Part shown: positions 16,106 through 25,338 of the stretch, piece after piece
Layout of the letters: every line of letters starts with the position of its first letter
Position numbering within the stretch: the stretch's first letter is position 1
Assembly: GCF_026725475.1 (NCBI RefSeq)
Contig: NZ_CP109965.1
Location: 2,728,001 to 2,792,000 of the forward strand
Length of the DNA stretch: 64,000 nt
From: Catenovulum adriaticum
Lineage (GTDB): Bacteria; Pseudomonadota; Gammaproteobacteria; Enterobacterales; Alteromonadaceae
Direction: 5' to 3'
The notes under the pieces: model-generated
The model's database searches: none
What the model was told of the DNA's origin: nothing
Seen by the model: the letters and a program-made list of their open reading frames with translations, nothing else
Made by a program: the position numbers and the translations under genes

Positions 16106-17812
16106 ATGCCTATAGAAAAACACCTAAAACGACTCAGAGCCCAACTCGCTTATCCAAAAATTTCAATTCAATTGAGTATTTTAGGATTGCTAGCAGGTCT
16201 ATGTGCTTCTGCTTTTATCATTCTATTCCGTTGGTGTCTGGATAACATTCAAATGTTATACCTTGACGTTCCGGATGACTTCACCAGCCTAGAGCCCCAC
16301 ATTCGATTTATCTTACCTTTTATTGGCGCGGGCATTATTGCACTTGTCGGTATATTCACCCAGTTTAAACATTTTCGTCTAGGGATTCCATTCGTCATTT
16401 ACCGGCTAAAAATATTCTACGGGATGATGCCAATTCGTAACACCATAAATCAATTTTTTGGTGGCATAATGGCAATGGGCAGTGGTTTTTCTGTTGGTCG
16501 AGAAGGTCCGGCAGTTCATTTAGGGGCTGGCGCTGCCAGCTATTTTGCGGCTTGGCTTAAACTTCCTTACAACTCGGTCAGAACTTTATCTGCATGCGGT
16601 ATGGCTGCTGCTATTTCAGCTTCGTTTAATACCCCACTGGCAGCTGTTATTTTCGTTATGGAAGTTGTACTCAGAGAATACAAAACCCATATTTTCGTGC
16701 CTGTGATGTTGGCATCTGTTACTGGTGCCCTCGCTAACCGCTTAGTTTTTGGGCATGCCCATGACTTAGGTGGATTAGAAATTAACGTATTAGGCATTCA
16801 ACACTATCCCTATTTAGTCTTTATGGGCTTGTTAATTGGTTGCTTGTCATTCGCTTTTAATCGACAGTTATTAGAAATAATTCGCTCATTTAGAAGTGTA
16901 AATATGCTAGTTCGGCTATTATTAGCTGCCCTTATCACTGCAATTATTGGTTATTTAGTTCCCCAAGCTTTAGGGACTGGGTTAGGCGCTATTTATGTGG
17001 CTCAAGCGAATATAGATAACGCTCAATTATTAATGACTATTTTTATTGCTAAAGCGGCATTAACCTTATTTGCTATAGGCTTAGGTGTGCCCGGTGGTAT
17101 TATAGGGCCAATATTAGGCTTGGGGATGATGGTTGGCACTTTGCTGGCATTAATAGCTTCAATCTTTATCGGTAACATAGGTGAATACTCTGATACCTAT
17201 GGTGTATTAGGCTTAGCTGCGTTAATGGCGGCTTGTTTAAATGCCCCGTTAGCGGCTTTAGTAACAGCACTTGAAATGACTTATAATCCTGAAGTGATAG
17301 CACCTGCTATGGTAGTGGTTGTGTCAGCTTATGTTATCTCTTATCAGTTGTTTAGAAACCGTTCTTTATTTTTACTCCAACTTGAATTACAAAAACTCGA
17401 TTATCATATCCCGCCAACATATGACATTTTACAAAAAACTGGGGTTCAAGCTGCTATGGATAAGCAATTTATCTTAGTGACAACAGATGATGAAGAAACG
17501 ATTAAAAATGCATTAGACAGAGCCGGTAAACACCCTGTCATTTTAAAACAGCAAAACCAAGATGGCTGTGCATTTATGCGGGTTAGCTATGATGTATCGC
17601 TCGATCCGAATAATGCAGTTCCTTATCGGTTAGAAGAACTTCAAGGTGTTGAATCAAGGTATACGCTGGCCGAACCTTATGAAATTTTACAGCAAAAACG
17701 TCAAGGCTCTGTCTATATTTTTGAAGAAGAGCTAGATAATATTATTGGCGTACTCAGCTGGCATCAACTTCGTTTAAGACTCACAAACGGACATTTTAAG
17801 GAGTTTGAATAA
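16106..17812 (+). CDS. ClC-family chloride channel/transporter with C-terminal CBS-like region
   Basis: A 568-residue ClC protein with the usual membrane core (to about residue 430) and a cytoplasmic tail of about 140 residues that looks like degenerate CBS domains. The gating glutamate is kept (GREGP). Other key positions differ from E. coli ClcA: the GSGIP serine loop reads RLGIP, the second Glu of the FIIEE pair (Glu203, the internal proton site) is Val in FVMEVV, and Tyr445 appears to be Phe. These changes suggest ion selectivity or proton coupling unlike ClcA. I start at ATG 16106, not the TTG just before it. hemJ overlaps its stop by one base. Confidence 0.9.
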   Translation: MPIEKHLKRLRAQLAYPKISIQLSILGLLAGLCASAFIILFRWCLDNIQMLYLDVPDDFTSLEPHIRFILPFIGAGIIALVGIFTQFKHFRLGIPFVIYRLKIFYGMMPIRNTINQFFGGIMAMGSGFSVGREGPAVHLGAGAASYFAAWLKLPYNSVRTLSACGMAAAISASFNTPLAAVIFVMEVVLREYKTHIFVPVMLASVTGALANRLVFGHAHDLGGLEINVLGIQHYPYLVFMGLLIGCLSFAFNRQLLEIIRSFRSVNMLVRLLLAALITAIIGYLVPQALGTGLGAIYVAQANIDNAQLLMTIFIAKAALTLFAIGLGVPGGIIGPILGLGMMVGTLLALIASIFIGNIGEYSDTYGVLGLAALMAACLNAPLAALVTALEMTYNPEVIAPAMVVVVSAYVISYQLFRNRSLFLLQLELQKLDYHIPPTYDILQKTGVQAAMDKQFILVTTDDEETIKNALDRAGKHPVILKQQNQDGCAFMRVSYDVSLDPNNAVPYRLEELQGVESRYTLAEPYEILQQKRQGSVYIFEEELDNIIGVLSWHQLRLRLTNGHFKEFE

Positions 17813-18240
17813 TGTTATTACTTTGGCTTAAAGCTTTCCATATTGCCTTTATGGTTTCTTGGTTTGCCGGTATTTTTTATTTTCCAAGACTTTTAATTTA
17901 TCATACACAAAGTAAAGAAAATGCCGTGCATCAGCAATTGAAAGTAATGGAACGACGCCTATTATTTTTTATTACCCCATTTGCCATTTTAACCACAATC
18001 TTAGGTATAGCGTTAATTGCTCAGTACCCAACAGAGTGGTTTAAGCAAAGCGGTTGGTTACATGCCAAATTAAGTTTGGTTTTCATTTTATATATTTACC
18101 ACGCATATTGCTTTAAATTATTAGCCGGTTTTAAGCACGACAAAAACAAACGCAGCGCCACTTTTTATCGCTGGTTTAATGAATTTCCAGTTATTTTACT
18201 ATTTGCGATTATTATCTTAGCTGTTGTAAAACCATTTTAA
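17812..18240 (+). CDS. hemJ: Protoporphyrinogen oxidase HemJ
   Basis: A 142-residue four-helix membrane protein of the HemJ (UPF0093) family, which oxidises protoporphyrinogen IX to protoporphyrin IX in many gammaproteobacteria. Conserved His10 sits in FHIAFMVSWFAGIFYFPRL, and the second signature is GWLHAKLSLVF with YHAYC after it. It begins with a one-base overlap on the ClC gene (TAATG). hemL, another haem gene, lies 1 kb downstream. Confidence 0.9.
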   Translation: MLLLWLKAFHIAFMVSWFAGIFYFPRLLIYHTQSKENAVHQQLKVMERRLLFFITPFAILTTILGIALIAQYPTEWFKQSGWLHAKLSLVFILYIYHAYCFKLLAGFKHDKNKRSATFYRWFNEFPVILLFAIIILAVVKPF

Positions 18241-18274
18241 AGTTCATCATTATTTTAACGAATAGGTGTTACCC

Positions 18275-19297
18275 ATGTTCAAATTTGAAGGTTCAAATAT
18301 TCTCTCGGTCAAACAATTTGATCGCGAAAGCATTGAATATTTATTTAGGATTGCTGACATCATGCAGCCTTATGCCCACCGCGAAAAACGCACCGCTGTA
18401 TTAGATGGCGCCATATTGGGTAACTTATTTTTTGAGCCTAGCACTCGAACCCGTGTTAGCTTTGGGACAGCCTTTAATTTATTAGGCGGCCATGTCCGAG
18501 AAACAACAGGCTTAAGTTCATCTGCGTTAGCTAAGGGTGAATCTTTATACGATACAGCTCGCGTATTAAGTAGTTATAGCGATGTAATTGCAATGCGCCA
18601 TCCTGATGCAGGATCAGTGGCCGAGTTTGCTATGGGTAGCCGAGTCCCGGTAATAAACGGGGGCGATGGCGCTAACGAGCATCCAACCCAAGCTTTACTT
18701 GATTTATATACCATTCAAAAAGAACGCCATGCTCACCAAGCTGGTATAGACGGAATGCATATCGCTATGGTGGGCGACTTAAAGCATGGTAGAACAGTTC
18801 ACTCGTTATCTAAATTATTAAGTTTATATAAAAATTTAAAACTAACCCTTATCTCACCTAAAGAACTTAGCATGCCGGCTGAAATCATCGCCTTAGTTGA
18901 AAACGCTGGACACCAATGTGTTATTACTGAGCAACTAGAAGGCCATTTAGACGCAGATATTGTTTATCAAACCCGAATTCAAGAAGAAAGGTTTGCCTCC
19001 TCTGAAGAAGCCAATTTATACCGTGGAAGATTTAGGTTAAACCAAGCCATTTATACCCAACATTGCAAATCGAATACGGTTATTATGCATCCATTACCAC
19101 GTGACTCCAGAGCAGATGCAAACGAGTTAGATAATGATCTTAATTTAAACCCTAATTTAGCTATTTTTAGACAAGCCGATAATGGCGTTCTAGTAAGAAT
19201 GGCGCTATTTGCAACAACCTTAGGGGTACAAGATATCATTACAAAATACGACAAGTCAGTACATTGGTACAGTAACAAAAGCGAGACGGTAATTTAA
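18275..19297 (+). CDS. pyrB: Aspartate carbamoyltransferase
   Basis: A 340-residue ATCase catalytic chain (pyrimidine synthesis). Carbamoyl-phosphate binding is shown by FFEPSTRTRVSF, aspartate binding by HPTQALLDLYT, and MHPLPRDSRADAN closes the site. The start ATG at 18275 follows AATAGG; the GTG at 18266 is not needed. It is longer than E. coli PyrB (311) and no pyrI follows; it ends 2 bp before hemL, so both are probably in one transcript. Confidence 0.95.
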   Translation: MFKFEGSNILSVKQFDRESIEYLFRIADIMQPYAHREKRTAVLDGAILGNLFFEPSTRTRVSFGTAFNLLGGHVRETTGLSSSALAKGESLYDTARVLSSYSDVIAMRHPDAGSVAEFAMGSRVPVINGGDGANEHPTQALLDLYTIQKERHAHQAGIDGMHIAMVGDLKHGRTVHSLSKLLSLYKNLKLTLISPKELSMPAEIIALVENAGHQCVITEQLEGHLDADIVYQTRIQEERFASSEEANLYRGRFRLNQAIYTQHCKSNTVIMHPLPRDSRADANELDNDLNLNPNLAIFRQADNGVLVRMALFATTLGVQDIITKYDKSVHWYSNKSETVI

Positions 19298-19299
19298 CT

Positions 19300-20589
19300 A
19301 TGTCAAAATCAACAGAATTATTTAAACAAGCCCAACTTCATATTCCAGGTGGCGTTAACTCACCTGTCCGTGCATTCAATGGCGTCGGCGGTGACCCTGT
19401 TTTTATTGAACGAGCTAATGGCGCTTACTTATTTGATGTCGATGGCAAACGTTACATTGATTACGTTGGTTCTTGGGGACCTATGATTTTAGGTCATAAT
19501 CATCCTGATATTCGAGCAGCCGTGCACGATGCAGTAGACAAAGGTTTAAGCTATGGCGCGCCCACTGCAGCCGAAACTCAAATGGCAGAGCTTGTAAAGT
19601 CGATAGTGCCGAGTATGGAAAGTGTGCGCATGGTGAACTCAGGAACAGAAGCCACCATGACCGCAATTAGATTAGCCCGAGGTTTTACCGGACGTGACAA
19701 ATTATTAAAATTTGAAGGTTGCTATCACGGGCACGCTGATAGCTTATTAGTAAAAGCGGGGTCAGGTGCACTCACGTTAGGTGTACCTAACTCGCCAGGT
19801 ATCCCAGAAGATTTTGCTAAACATACACTAACCGCCGAATTTAATAATTTAGACTCAGTCAAACAGATGTTTACGGAATTCGGTGATGATATAGCCTGTA
19901 TTATTGTTGAACCAGTTGCCGGAAATATGAATTGTATTCCACCTAGTGAAGGTTTTTTACAAGGCTTGCGAGATATTTGTGACCAAAACGGCGCGGTTCT
20001 TATTTTTGACGAAGTGATGACAGGTTTTAGAGTCGCTTTAGGCGGTGTGCAAGCTTATTATGATATTACACCTGATTTAACCACTTTAGGTAAAGTAATT
20101 GGCGGCGGTATGCCTGTTGGAGCATTCGGTGGTAAAGCTGAAATAATGAGCCATATAGCGCCAACCGGTCCAGTTTATCAAGCGGGTACCTTGTCTGGAA
20201 ATCCTATCGCAATGGCAGCGGGTATTGCCGCATTAACGTTGTTAAAAAATAACGCAGATGAAATTTACCAAACCATTACCACACAAGCTAAACAGCTTTG
20301 TGAAGGTTTTACTACTCAAGCTAAAAAAGCCGGCGTGAGTTTAACGACAAACCAAATCGGCGGTATGTTTGGTTTCTTTTTCACTGACGCGAGTAAAGTA
20401 GAAAATTTTCAACAAGCAACCCAATGCGATGCTGAAAAATTCAGAAAATTCTATCATCTAATGTTAGAGCAAGGTGTATATTTAGCTCCATCTGCTTTTG
20501 AAGCAGGGTTTACATCTACCGCGCATACACAAGCCGATATAGATGCCACTATTGAAGCTGCTGGCAAAGCGTTTCAAGCATTAGCCTAG
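19300..20589 (+). CDS. hemL: Glutamate-1-semialdehyde 2,1-aminomutase
   Basis: A 429-residue PLP enzyme that makes 5-aminolevulinate in the C5 haem pathway. It opens with LFKQAQLHIPGGVNSPVRAF, has the PLP site in LIFDEVMTGFRVALGG and the Schiff-base Lys in TLGKVIGGGMPVGAFGG. Full-length and typical. It follows pyrB after 2 bp and is ended by a strong hairpin at 20818. Confidence 0.97.
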   Translation: MSKSTELFKQAQLHIPGGVNSPVRAFNGVGGDPVFIERANGAYLFDVDGKRYIDYVGSWGPMILGHNHPDIRAAVHDAVDKGLSYGAPTAAETQMAELVKSIVPSMESVRMVNSGTEATMTAIRLARGFTGRDKLLKFEGCYHGHADSLLVKAGSGALTLGVPNSPGIPEDFAKHTLTAEFNNLDSVKQMFTEFGDDIACIIVEPVAGNMNCIPPSEGFLQGLRDICDQNGAVLIFDEVMTGFRVALGGVQAYYDITPDLTTLGKVIGGGMPVGAFGGKAEIMSHIAPTGPVYQAGTLSGNPIAMAAGIAALTLLKNNADEIYQTITTQAKQLCEGFTTQAKKAGVSLTTNQIGGMFGFFFTDASKVENFQQATQCDAEKFRKFYHLMLEQGVYLAPSAFEAGFTSTAHTQADIDATIEAAGKAFQALA

Positions 20590-20916
20590 GTATATTTATC
20601 TTTTGGGTACAATTTTTCAGCAGTGTGTTTAGTGTTTATACAAGGCATAGCGATTGACGTGTAGTGGGCTACATAAATGAGTTATAAAGACTTTACGCTC
20701 CTGCAAAGCCACTTTACCCCACATCCGTGTGGGACAACACAGTAGAAATGCCAAACAAACGCTGCCCAAAGGGTTCTAACTAAACATCAACAAACCCTAA
20801 GCTTTTATCAAGTATTTAATGCTCAATTATTAATAAATTGAGCATTATTTTTTGTGGTGTATCGCCCAACTTACGCATACAATGCGCTCACTAATACCTT
20901 TGTAAATGACACCTGA
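20590..20916. other. Intergenic stretch after hemL with hairpins
   Basis: 327 bp without a credible frame. It has a perfect small hairpin CCCACA-TCCG-TGTGGG (20718-20733), a longer imperfect arrangement that starts GGCATAGCG and ends GAAATGCC (20645-20752), and the hemL terminator at 20818-20853. The middle part is less AT-rich than its surroundings and may be a copy of a dispersed intergenic element. Confidence 0.5.
20818..20853 (+). terminator. Terminator downstream of hemL
   Basis: AATGCTCAATT (20818-20828) pairs perfectly with AATTGAGCATT (20836-20846), followed by ATTTTTTG. Confidence 0.85.
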
Positions 20917-21576
20917 ATGCAACTCACTGCAAATAGCTTTTTTGAACAAACCAACTACCTAGCACTCGCTGATGACTTGCGCACTCAAGGCTACGCTATC
21001 ATTGAGCATGCACTACCAATTGAGCTTGAAACCGCGTTAGTTAAACATGTAATCGAGCTACCACGCACCGATCTGCAAACCGCAGGGGTTGGACGAGAGC
21101 AACAGCAAACGGTTAATAACTTTGTTCGTCGCGATCAAGTAAAATGGATTGAGGCAAGCCAAAGTACAGTTGAAAAAGCATGGTTAAGCCACATGGAAAA
21201 CCTGCGTATTATGCTTAATCGTCAATTGTTGTTAGGGTTATTTAGCTATGAAAGCCATTTTGCACAATATCAACCCGGTGATTTTTACAAAAAACACTTA
21301 GATTCATTTAAAGGTAATACCAACAGAGTTTTATCGACCGTTTATTATCTAAACCCAAACTGGCAAAGTGAATTTGGTGGAGAGTTAGTGATCTACGATC
21401 CAATTAACCAAATGCAAGAAATTAAACGAGTGAGTCCAGAGCTAGGTCGAATGGTCATATTTTTAAGTGAAGAATTTCCCCATGAAGTGCTACCCGCAGA
21501 TAAAACTCGCTTTAGCATAGCCGGCTGGTTTAGAGTTAATAACTCAATAAACAATCAAATTGATCCACCAAAATAA
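20917..21576 (+). CDS. 2-oxoglutarate/Fe(II)-dependent oxygenase
   Basis: A 219-residue protein of the prolyl-hydroxylase-like 2OG-Fe(II) superfamily. The iron site is visible as His and Asp in YKKHLDSF and a distal His in FPHEVLPA; the 2OG-binding Arg follows in TRFSIAGWFR. GGELVIYDP is the usual middle strand. The N-terminal part (LADDLRTQGYAII) resembles the SM-20/PKHD group. The substrate is unknown; rsmE follows after 15 bp, which may mean co-transcription and hints at a translation-related target without proving it. Confidence 0.88.
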   Translation: MQLTANSFFEQTNYLALADDLRTQGYAIIEHALPIELETALVKHVIELPRTDLQTAGVGREQQQTVNNFVRRDQVKWIEASQSTVEKAWLSHMENLRIMLNRQLLLGLFSYESHFAQYQPGDFYKKHLDSFKGNTNRVLSTVYYLNPNWQSEFGGELVIYDPINQMQEIKRVSPELGRMVIFLSEEFPHEVLPADKTRFSIAGWFRVNNSINNQIDPPK

Positions 21577-21591
21577 AGCAGCAACAACATT

Positions 21592-22323
21592 ATGAGAATT
21601 AGCAGAATTTACCATCCAGATACTTTAACACCTCAAACTGACATCAACTTATCAGCAGATGCCAGTAACCATTTAGCCAGAGTATTACGAGCTCAAATAG
21701 GCCAAAAAGTCAGTATTTTTAATGGTGATGGTTATGATTATTCGGCTGAAATATCTCAAATAAGCAAAAAACAAGTTAGTGTGACCTTGCACGATAAGAC
21801 ACCCAATGAAAGCGAATCATCGCTTAAACTTCACCTTGGACAAGTTATTTCACGAGGTGACCGGATGGATTTTACTATTCAAAAATCAGTCGAATTAGGT
21901 GTCACTGAAATCACCCCTCTTATTAGTGAGCGCTGTGGTGTTAAACTCAATGCTGAACGAATGGCTAAAAAAGTAGAGCAATGGCAAAAAATAGCGATTT
22001 CAGCTTGTGAACAATCTGGCCGGGCTTTTGTTCCTAAAGTGAACCCTGTTATTCAACTGTCTAGTTGGCTTAATCAAAGCTTTGATGGCGTTCGTGTTAA
22101 TTTACACCCTTATGCTAAACATGGTATTTCTGGCCTCACCCTGCCCTCATCACAAGTTCAATTATTAATTGGCCCTGAAGGTGGATTAAGTGATGATGAA
22201 ATCAATCAAGCGCGAGAGCACCACTTTATTGATGTATTAATGGGCCCTCGCGTTTTGCGAACGGAAACAGCAGGCTTATCGGCAATCGCCTTATTACAAA
22301 GTTATTATGGCGATTTAGGGTAA
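21592..22323 (+). CDS. rsmE: 16S rRNA (uracil-1498-N3)-methyltransferase
   Basis: A 243-residue SPOUT-fold methyltransferase. N-terminal PUA-like part with HLARVLRAQIGQKVSIFNGD, then LGQVISRGDRMDFTIQKSVELG, and the trefoil-knot SAM site LLIGPEGGLSDDEINQA and LGPRVLRTETA-type closing stretch (MGPRVLRTETAGLSAI). Length fits RsmE. It converges with the histidine kinase gene with only 12 bp between. Confidence 0.95.
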   Translation: MRISRIYHPDTLTPQTDINLSADASNHLARVLRAQIGQKVSIFNGDGYDYSAEISQISKKQVSVTLHDKTPNESESSLKLHLGQVISRGDRMDFTIQKSVELGVTEITPLISERCGVKLNAERMAKKVEQWQKIAISACEQSGRAFVPKVNPVIQLSSWLNQSFDGVRVNLHPYAKHGISGLTLPSSQVQLLIGPEGGLSDDEINQAREHHFIDVLMGPRVLRTETAGLSAIALLQSYYGDLG

Positions 22324-22335
22324 GTCATTGAATGG

Positions 22336-23796
22336 TCACCTCATTCCGACTGGCAGCTCAAATCTAAACTGACTGCCTATATTAGTTTGGCTACTGACTT
22401 TTATTTCACTGTGATGCATTTTTAATAAATGCTGAACAATAGCTAGCCCTAAACCATGGTTTTGAACTGTTTTTTCGCTATTGCTGGCTTGAAATTTAGG
22501 CTCAAAGATTCGCTTTAACTCTGCTTCTGGAATCCCTTTTCCGGTGTCTTCAACGCTCAAACCCACTTTATCTTGTTTATCCTGAATTTTAATTTTAACT
22601 TGCCCAGCTTGCTCTGTGTGTCGAATAGCATTATCAATTAAGTTCACTAAAATTCGCTCTAACTTGCCAATATCAGCATAAACAGTCAGCCCAGAATGCT
22701 CACTTTCAACTTGTAAACTAACTCCTTGTTGCTCTGCTTGTAGCTTTAAACGTTGGATAACATCATAAGTTAATTCAACAACATTAACGGGTTCAGGCGT
22801 AAATTGAATGTCTCCGTTTTTCAAACGGGATAACTCAAACAATTGCTCAACCAGATGATTCATTTGGTTTGCATTTTTGAGTGCCATTTTAATAAGTTCA
22901 TCGCTTCGTTGAGCGTCAGGGCTAATTAGCCAGGTTTCTAAATAGCCACTTAAGCCAGCTAATGGTGTATTAAAATCGTGTGATATGTGCGATAAAAGCT
23001 CACGTCTTAATTCATCTGTGGTTTTAATTTTTGAAAGCTGAGATTTAATATGTTGCGCTGCTAAGATAAAACTTTGCTCCAAATCTTGTATTTCTTTAGC
23101 TGCACATAATGGCTGTTGATCTGTTTTTAAATTTTCAAAATCCTGATTAACATAAGCTTGCGTTCGTTTATTTAGTTTAACGATAGGTTTAGTAATTGTT
23201 TTAACAATAAACCCCATCACTAATAAGGCAAAAACCAGCGTAAATGCTAGCAGTAATAAGTTATCTTTAAGTACTTGGCTGGACTCTAATTTAGCGACCA
23301 AAGTATCTAATTTTTGACCGCCAATAATGACATATAAATACCCTGTCACTTCCCCTTGTTGATTATGTATTTCAGCCGCTGAAAATATTTTTTGAAGCTG
23401 AGGGTTTCGTGGATCATCGCCATACACGGGCAAATTATTACCAGATATAAGCTGTTTAATCGGAGCTAGATCAACTGAGCTCAATTTAACGACTCCCGCG
23501 GGCGCAGAATAAGCTAATACCTGACCATGAGGATCAAGCGCATAAAACTCCCATCCAGAGCCTAATAGCATTTTAGTGTGAAAGGCATGCTCTAAATGAG
23601 TAGAGTCGATTATGCCTTGGTTCAAATTAATATCATCATGCACTATGTGCTCTGCTAATTGGCGATGCAACTTTTGTTCAACTTCATGAGCAAAACGTTC
23701 ACTGCTATAAAAATACCACTGAGTTAACGCAATCGCTGATATTAAAAATAAACTACCAACAATAAACGTTAATTGGTTAGATAGTGAACGAAACAT
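22336..23796 (-). CDS. Membrane sensor histidine kinase of the spondin operon
   Basis: A 486-residue kinase. Two membrane helices (about 10-30 and 185-205) flank a periplasmic sensor domain of about 150 residues; then a HAMP-like segment, the H box SHISHDFNTPLAGLSGYL, the N box LVNLIDNAIRHTEQ, and G boxes DTGKGIPEAE and GLGLAIVQHLL. It follows its response regulator gene after 43 bp. Upstream are two spondin-domain genes on the same strand, which may be targets or part of the sensed system. Confidence 0.92.
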   Translation of the reverse strand: MFRSLSNQLTFIVGSLFLISAIALTQWYFYSSERFAHEVEQKLHRQLAEHIVHDDINLNQGIIDSTHLEHAFHTKMLLGSGWEFYALDPHGQVLAYSAPAGVVKLSSVDLAPIKQLISGNNLPVYGDDPRNPQLQKIFSAAEIHNQQGEVTGYLYVIIGGQKLDTLVAKLESSQVLKDNLLLLAFTLVFALLVMGFIVKTITKPIVKLNKRTQAYVNQDFENLKTDQQPLCAAKEIQDLEQSFILAAQHIKSQLSKIKTTDELRRELLSHISHDFNTPLAGLSGYLETWLISPDAQRSDELIKMALKNANQMNHLVEQLFELSRLKNGDIQFTPEPVNVVELTYDVIQRLKLQAEQQGVSLQVESEHSGLTVYADIGKLERILVNLIDNAIRHTEQAGQVKIKIQDKQDKVGLSVEDTGKGIPEAELKRIFEPKFQASNSEKTVQNHGLGLAIVQHLLKMHHSEIKVSSQTNIGSQFRFELPVGMR

Positions 23797-23839
23797 AGCA
23801 TTTTCCTATATAGCAAGTTAACTTGCTCTTAATTAGGTT

Positions 23840-24532
23840 TTACCCGCTAAATTTGTAGCCAATACCCCAAACGGTTTTTAGCCATATGGGATTAGCTGGA
23901 TCTGGCTCTAATTTAGCTCTTAAACGATTCATAGTGGAATTAACGGTATGCGCACAGCCTTGGTGTTGCACACCCCAAATGTCTGCTAACAGTTGCTCTC
24001 GGGTAAATACACGCTTAACTTGGCTTGCCAAAAAATAGAGTAACTCAAACTCTTTTGCAGTTGTGTCAATTAATTGCCCAGATACAGTCGCTTGAAATAA
24101 ATTAGGGTCAATTGATAATTCGTTAAAAGTTAATACGGTTTTAACTTGGTTATGCTGCTGAGTATTAGCGTGAGCGCGCCGTAAATGCGCTTTAACTCGG
24201 GCTTGTAGCTCTAATACTGAAAAAGGTTTAGTTAAATAATCGTCCGCACCGTTTTCTAAACCAGTTACTATATCTAATTCACTACTTTTGGCCGTTAACA
24301 TAATAATCGGAATTTCTGGCTGCAACTGCCTTAATCTTTTGCAAAGTTTTAAACCGTCGGTTCCCGGTAACATAATATCTAAAATGGCTAGATCATAACC
24401 TTGGTTTAATCGCTTGTAAGCTTGAGAACCATCATCAAACGCATCAATTTTATGATCTAATATTGATAGATTAATCGAAATAATATTCGAGATATCTTGA
24501 TTATCTTCCACCAGTAATATTTTTGCACTCAT
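23840..24532 (-). CDS. OmpR/PhoB-family response regulator
   Basis: 230 residues: a receiver domain with the acidic pocket (LLVEDNQD), phospho-acceptor Asp in LAILDIMLPGTDG and Lys in YLTKPFSVLEL, and a C-terminal winged helix (FELLYFLASQVKRVFTREQL, then TVNSTMNRLRAKLEPD). It is the partner of the kinase just downstream and starts 75 bp after the second spondin gene ends. Confidence 0.94.
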   Translation of the reverse strand: MSAKILLVEDNQDISNIISINLSILDHKIDAFDDGSQAYKRLNQGYDLAILDIMLPGTDGLKLCKRLRQLQPEIPIIMLTAKSSELDIVTGLENGADDYLTKPFSVLELQARVKAHLRRAHANTQQHNQVKTVLTFNELSIDPNLFQATVSGQLIDTTAKEFELLYFLASQVKRVFTREQLLADIWGVQHQGCAHTVNSTMNRLRAKLEPDPANPIWLKTVWGIGYKFSG

Positions 24533-24606
24533 GCCACCCGCCCTTATCCGTTGTAAAATGGCTTTGCCAAAGGGTTTATCTATATAAGAGCGGGCGTAAG
24601 TACTTT

Positions 24607-25326
24607 TTATTGCATACGTTTTATGATTATTTTAGCCACCGGATTATCAAATTTATGTTCAGGTGAAAGTACAGAGCTACTAAGCTCATGCATAGTTAAC
24701 ACGCCGGAGTGCATATAAACCCGATTTACATCTGTATTACGCGAAGCGTCAAAACCGGAGGCTGTCACCGCCGCTGGCCCAGGAATAGCAGATTCATCAT
24801 TATATTCAGTACCTGAATCGTAAGCAGGTACCCACTTTTCGTGCGTTTCTCCTATCTCAAATGCAGCAATGTTAACCCCAGTTAGTCCAGTAAAAGCATC
24901 ATTCGTATTTACTAACATAGTGGCCAAACTCAAAGTATTATCAGAGTGATATTCAAGTTCAAATGTCCAGCTGACTGAACCAGCAGGGCCAACGGGCGTA
25001 TCTTTAACATGGCTTTTGTTAATAACGGCTAAATCAGCTAATGGCTGGGCATTGCCTCCTTCGGCTAGCATTTCAAGCTCAACAGAAGCAGGTTCACCTA
25101 AATGCCAAAGCATTTCATTTTGTGAATGTAAAACTAAAGCAGGCGGTGAAAATGGCTGGCTTTGAGTTAAATTAGTTAAAGTGACTTCAAACATTTTCTG
25201 CTGCGGTTTATCCGGTGAATGATCACCATCTAAATCAATGTCACAGGCAGAAACGCCAGTGACAAGTATTGCTGCGCCCAACAGTTTTAACGGATTTCGA
25301 GCTAATTTATGATTGATAATATTCAT
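24607..25326 (-). CDS. Spondin-domain lipoprotein-like protein
   Basis: 239 residues with an N-terminal signal ending LLGAAILVTGVSACD, where the SAC-type Cys suggests a lipoprotein, though the lipobox is not perfect. The body is a Spondin_N-like domain: FEVTLTNLTQSQPFSPPALV, then LAEGGNAQPLADLA and YDSGTEYNDESAIPGP. It is a diverged paralogue of the next upstream gene, 12 bp away. Bacterial spondin-domain proteins are exported, of unknown function; an envelope or adhesion role is a guess. Confidence 0.82.
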   Translation of the reverse strand: MNIINHKLARNPLKLLGAAILVTGVSACDIDLDGDHSPDKPQQKMFEVTLTNLTQSQPFSPPALVLHSQNEMLWHLGEPASVELEMLAEGGNAQPLADLAVINKSHVKDTPVGPAGSVSWTFELEYHSDNTLSLATMLVNTNDAFTGLTGVNIAAFEIGETHEKWVPAYDSGTEYNDESAIPGPAAVTASGFDASRNTDVNRVYMHSGVLTMHELSSSVLSPEHKFDNPVAKIIIKRMQ

Positions 25327-25338
25327 CTTAGTGCCCTC

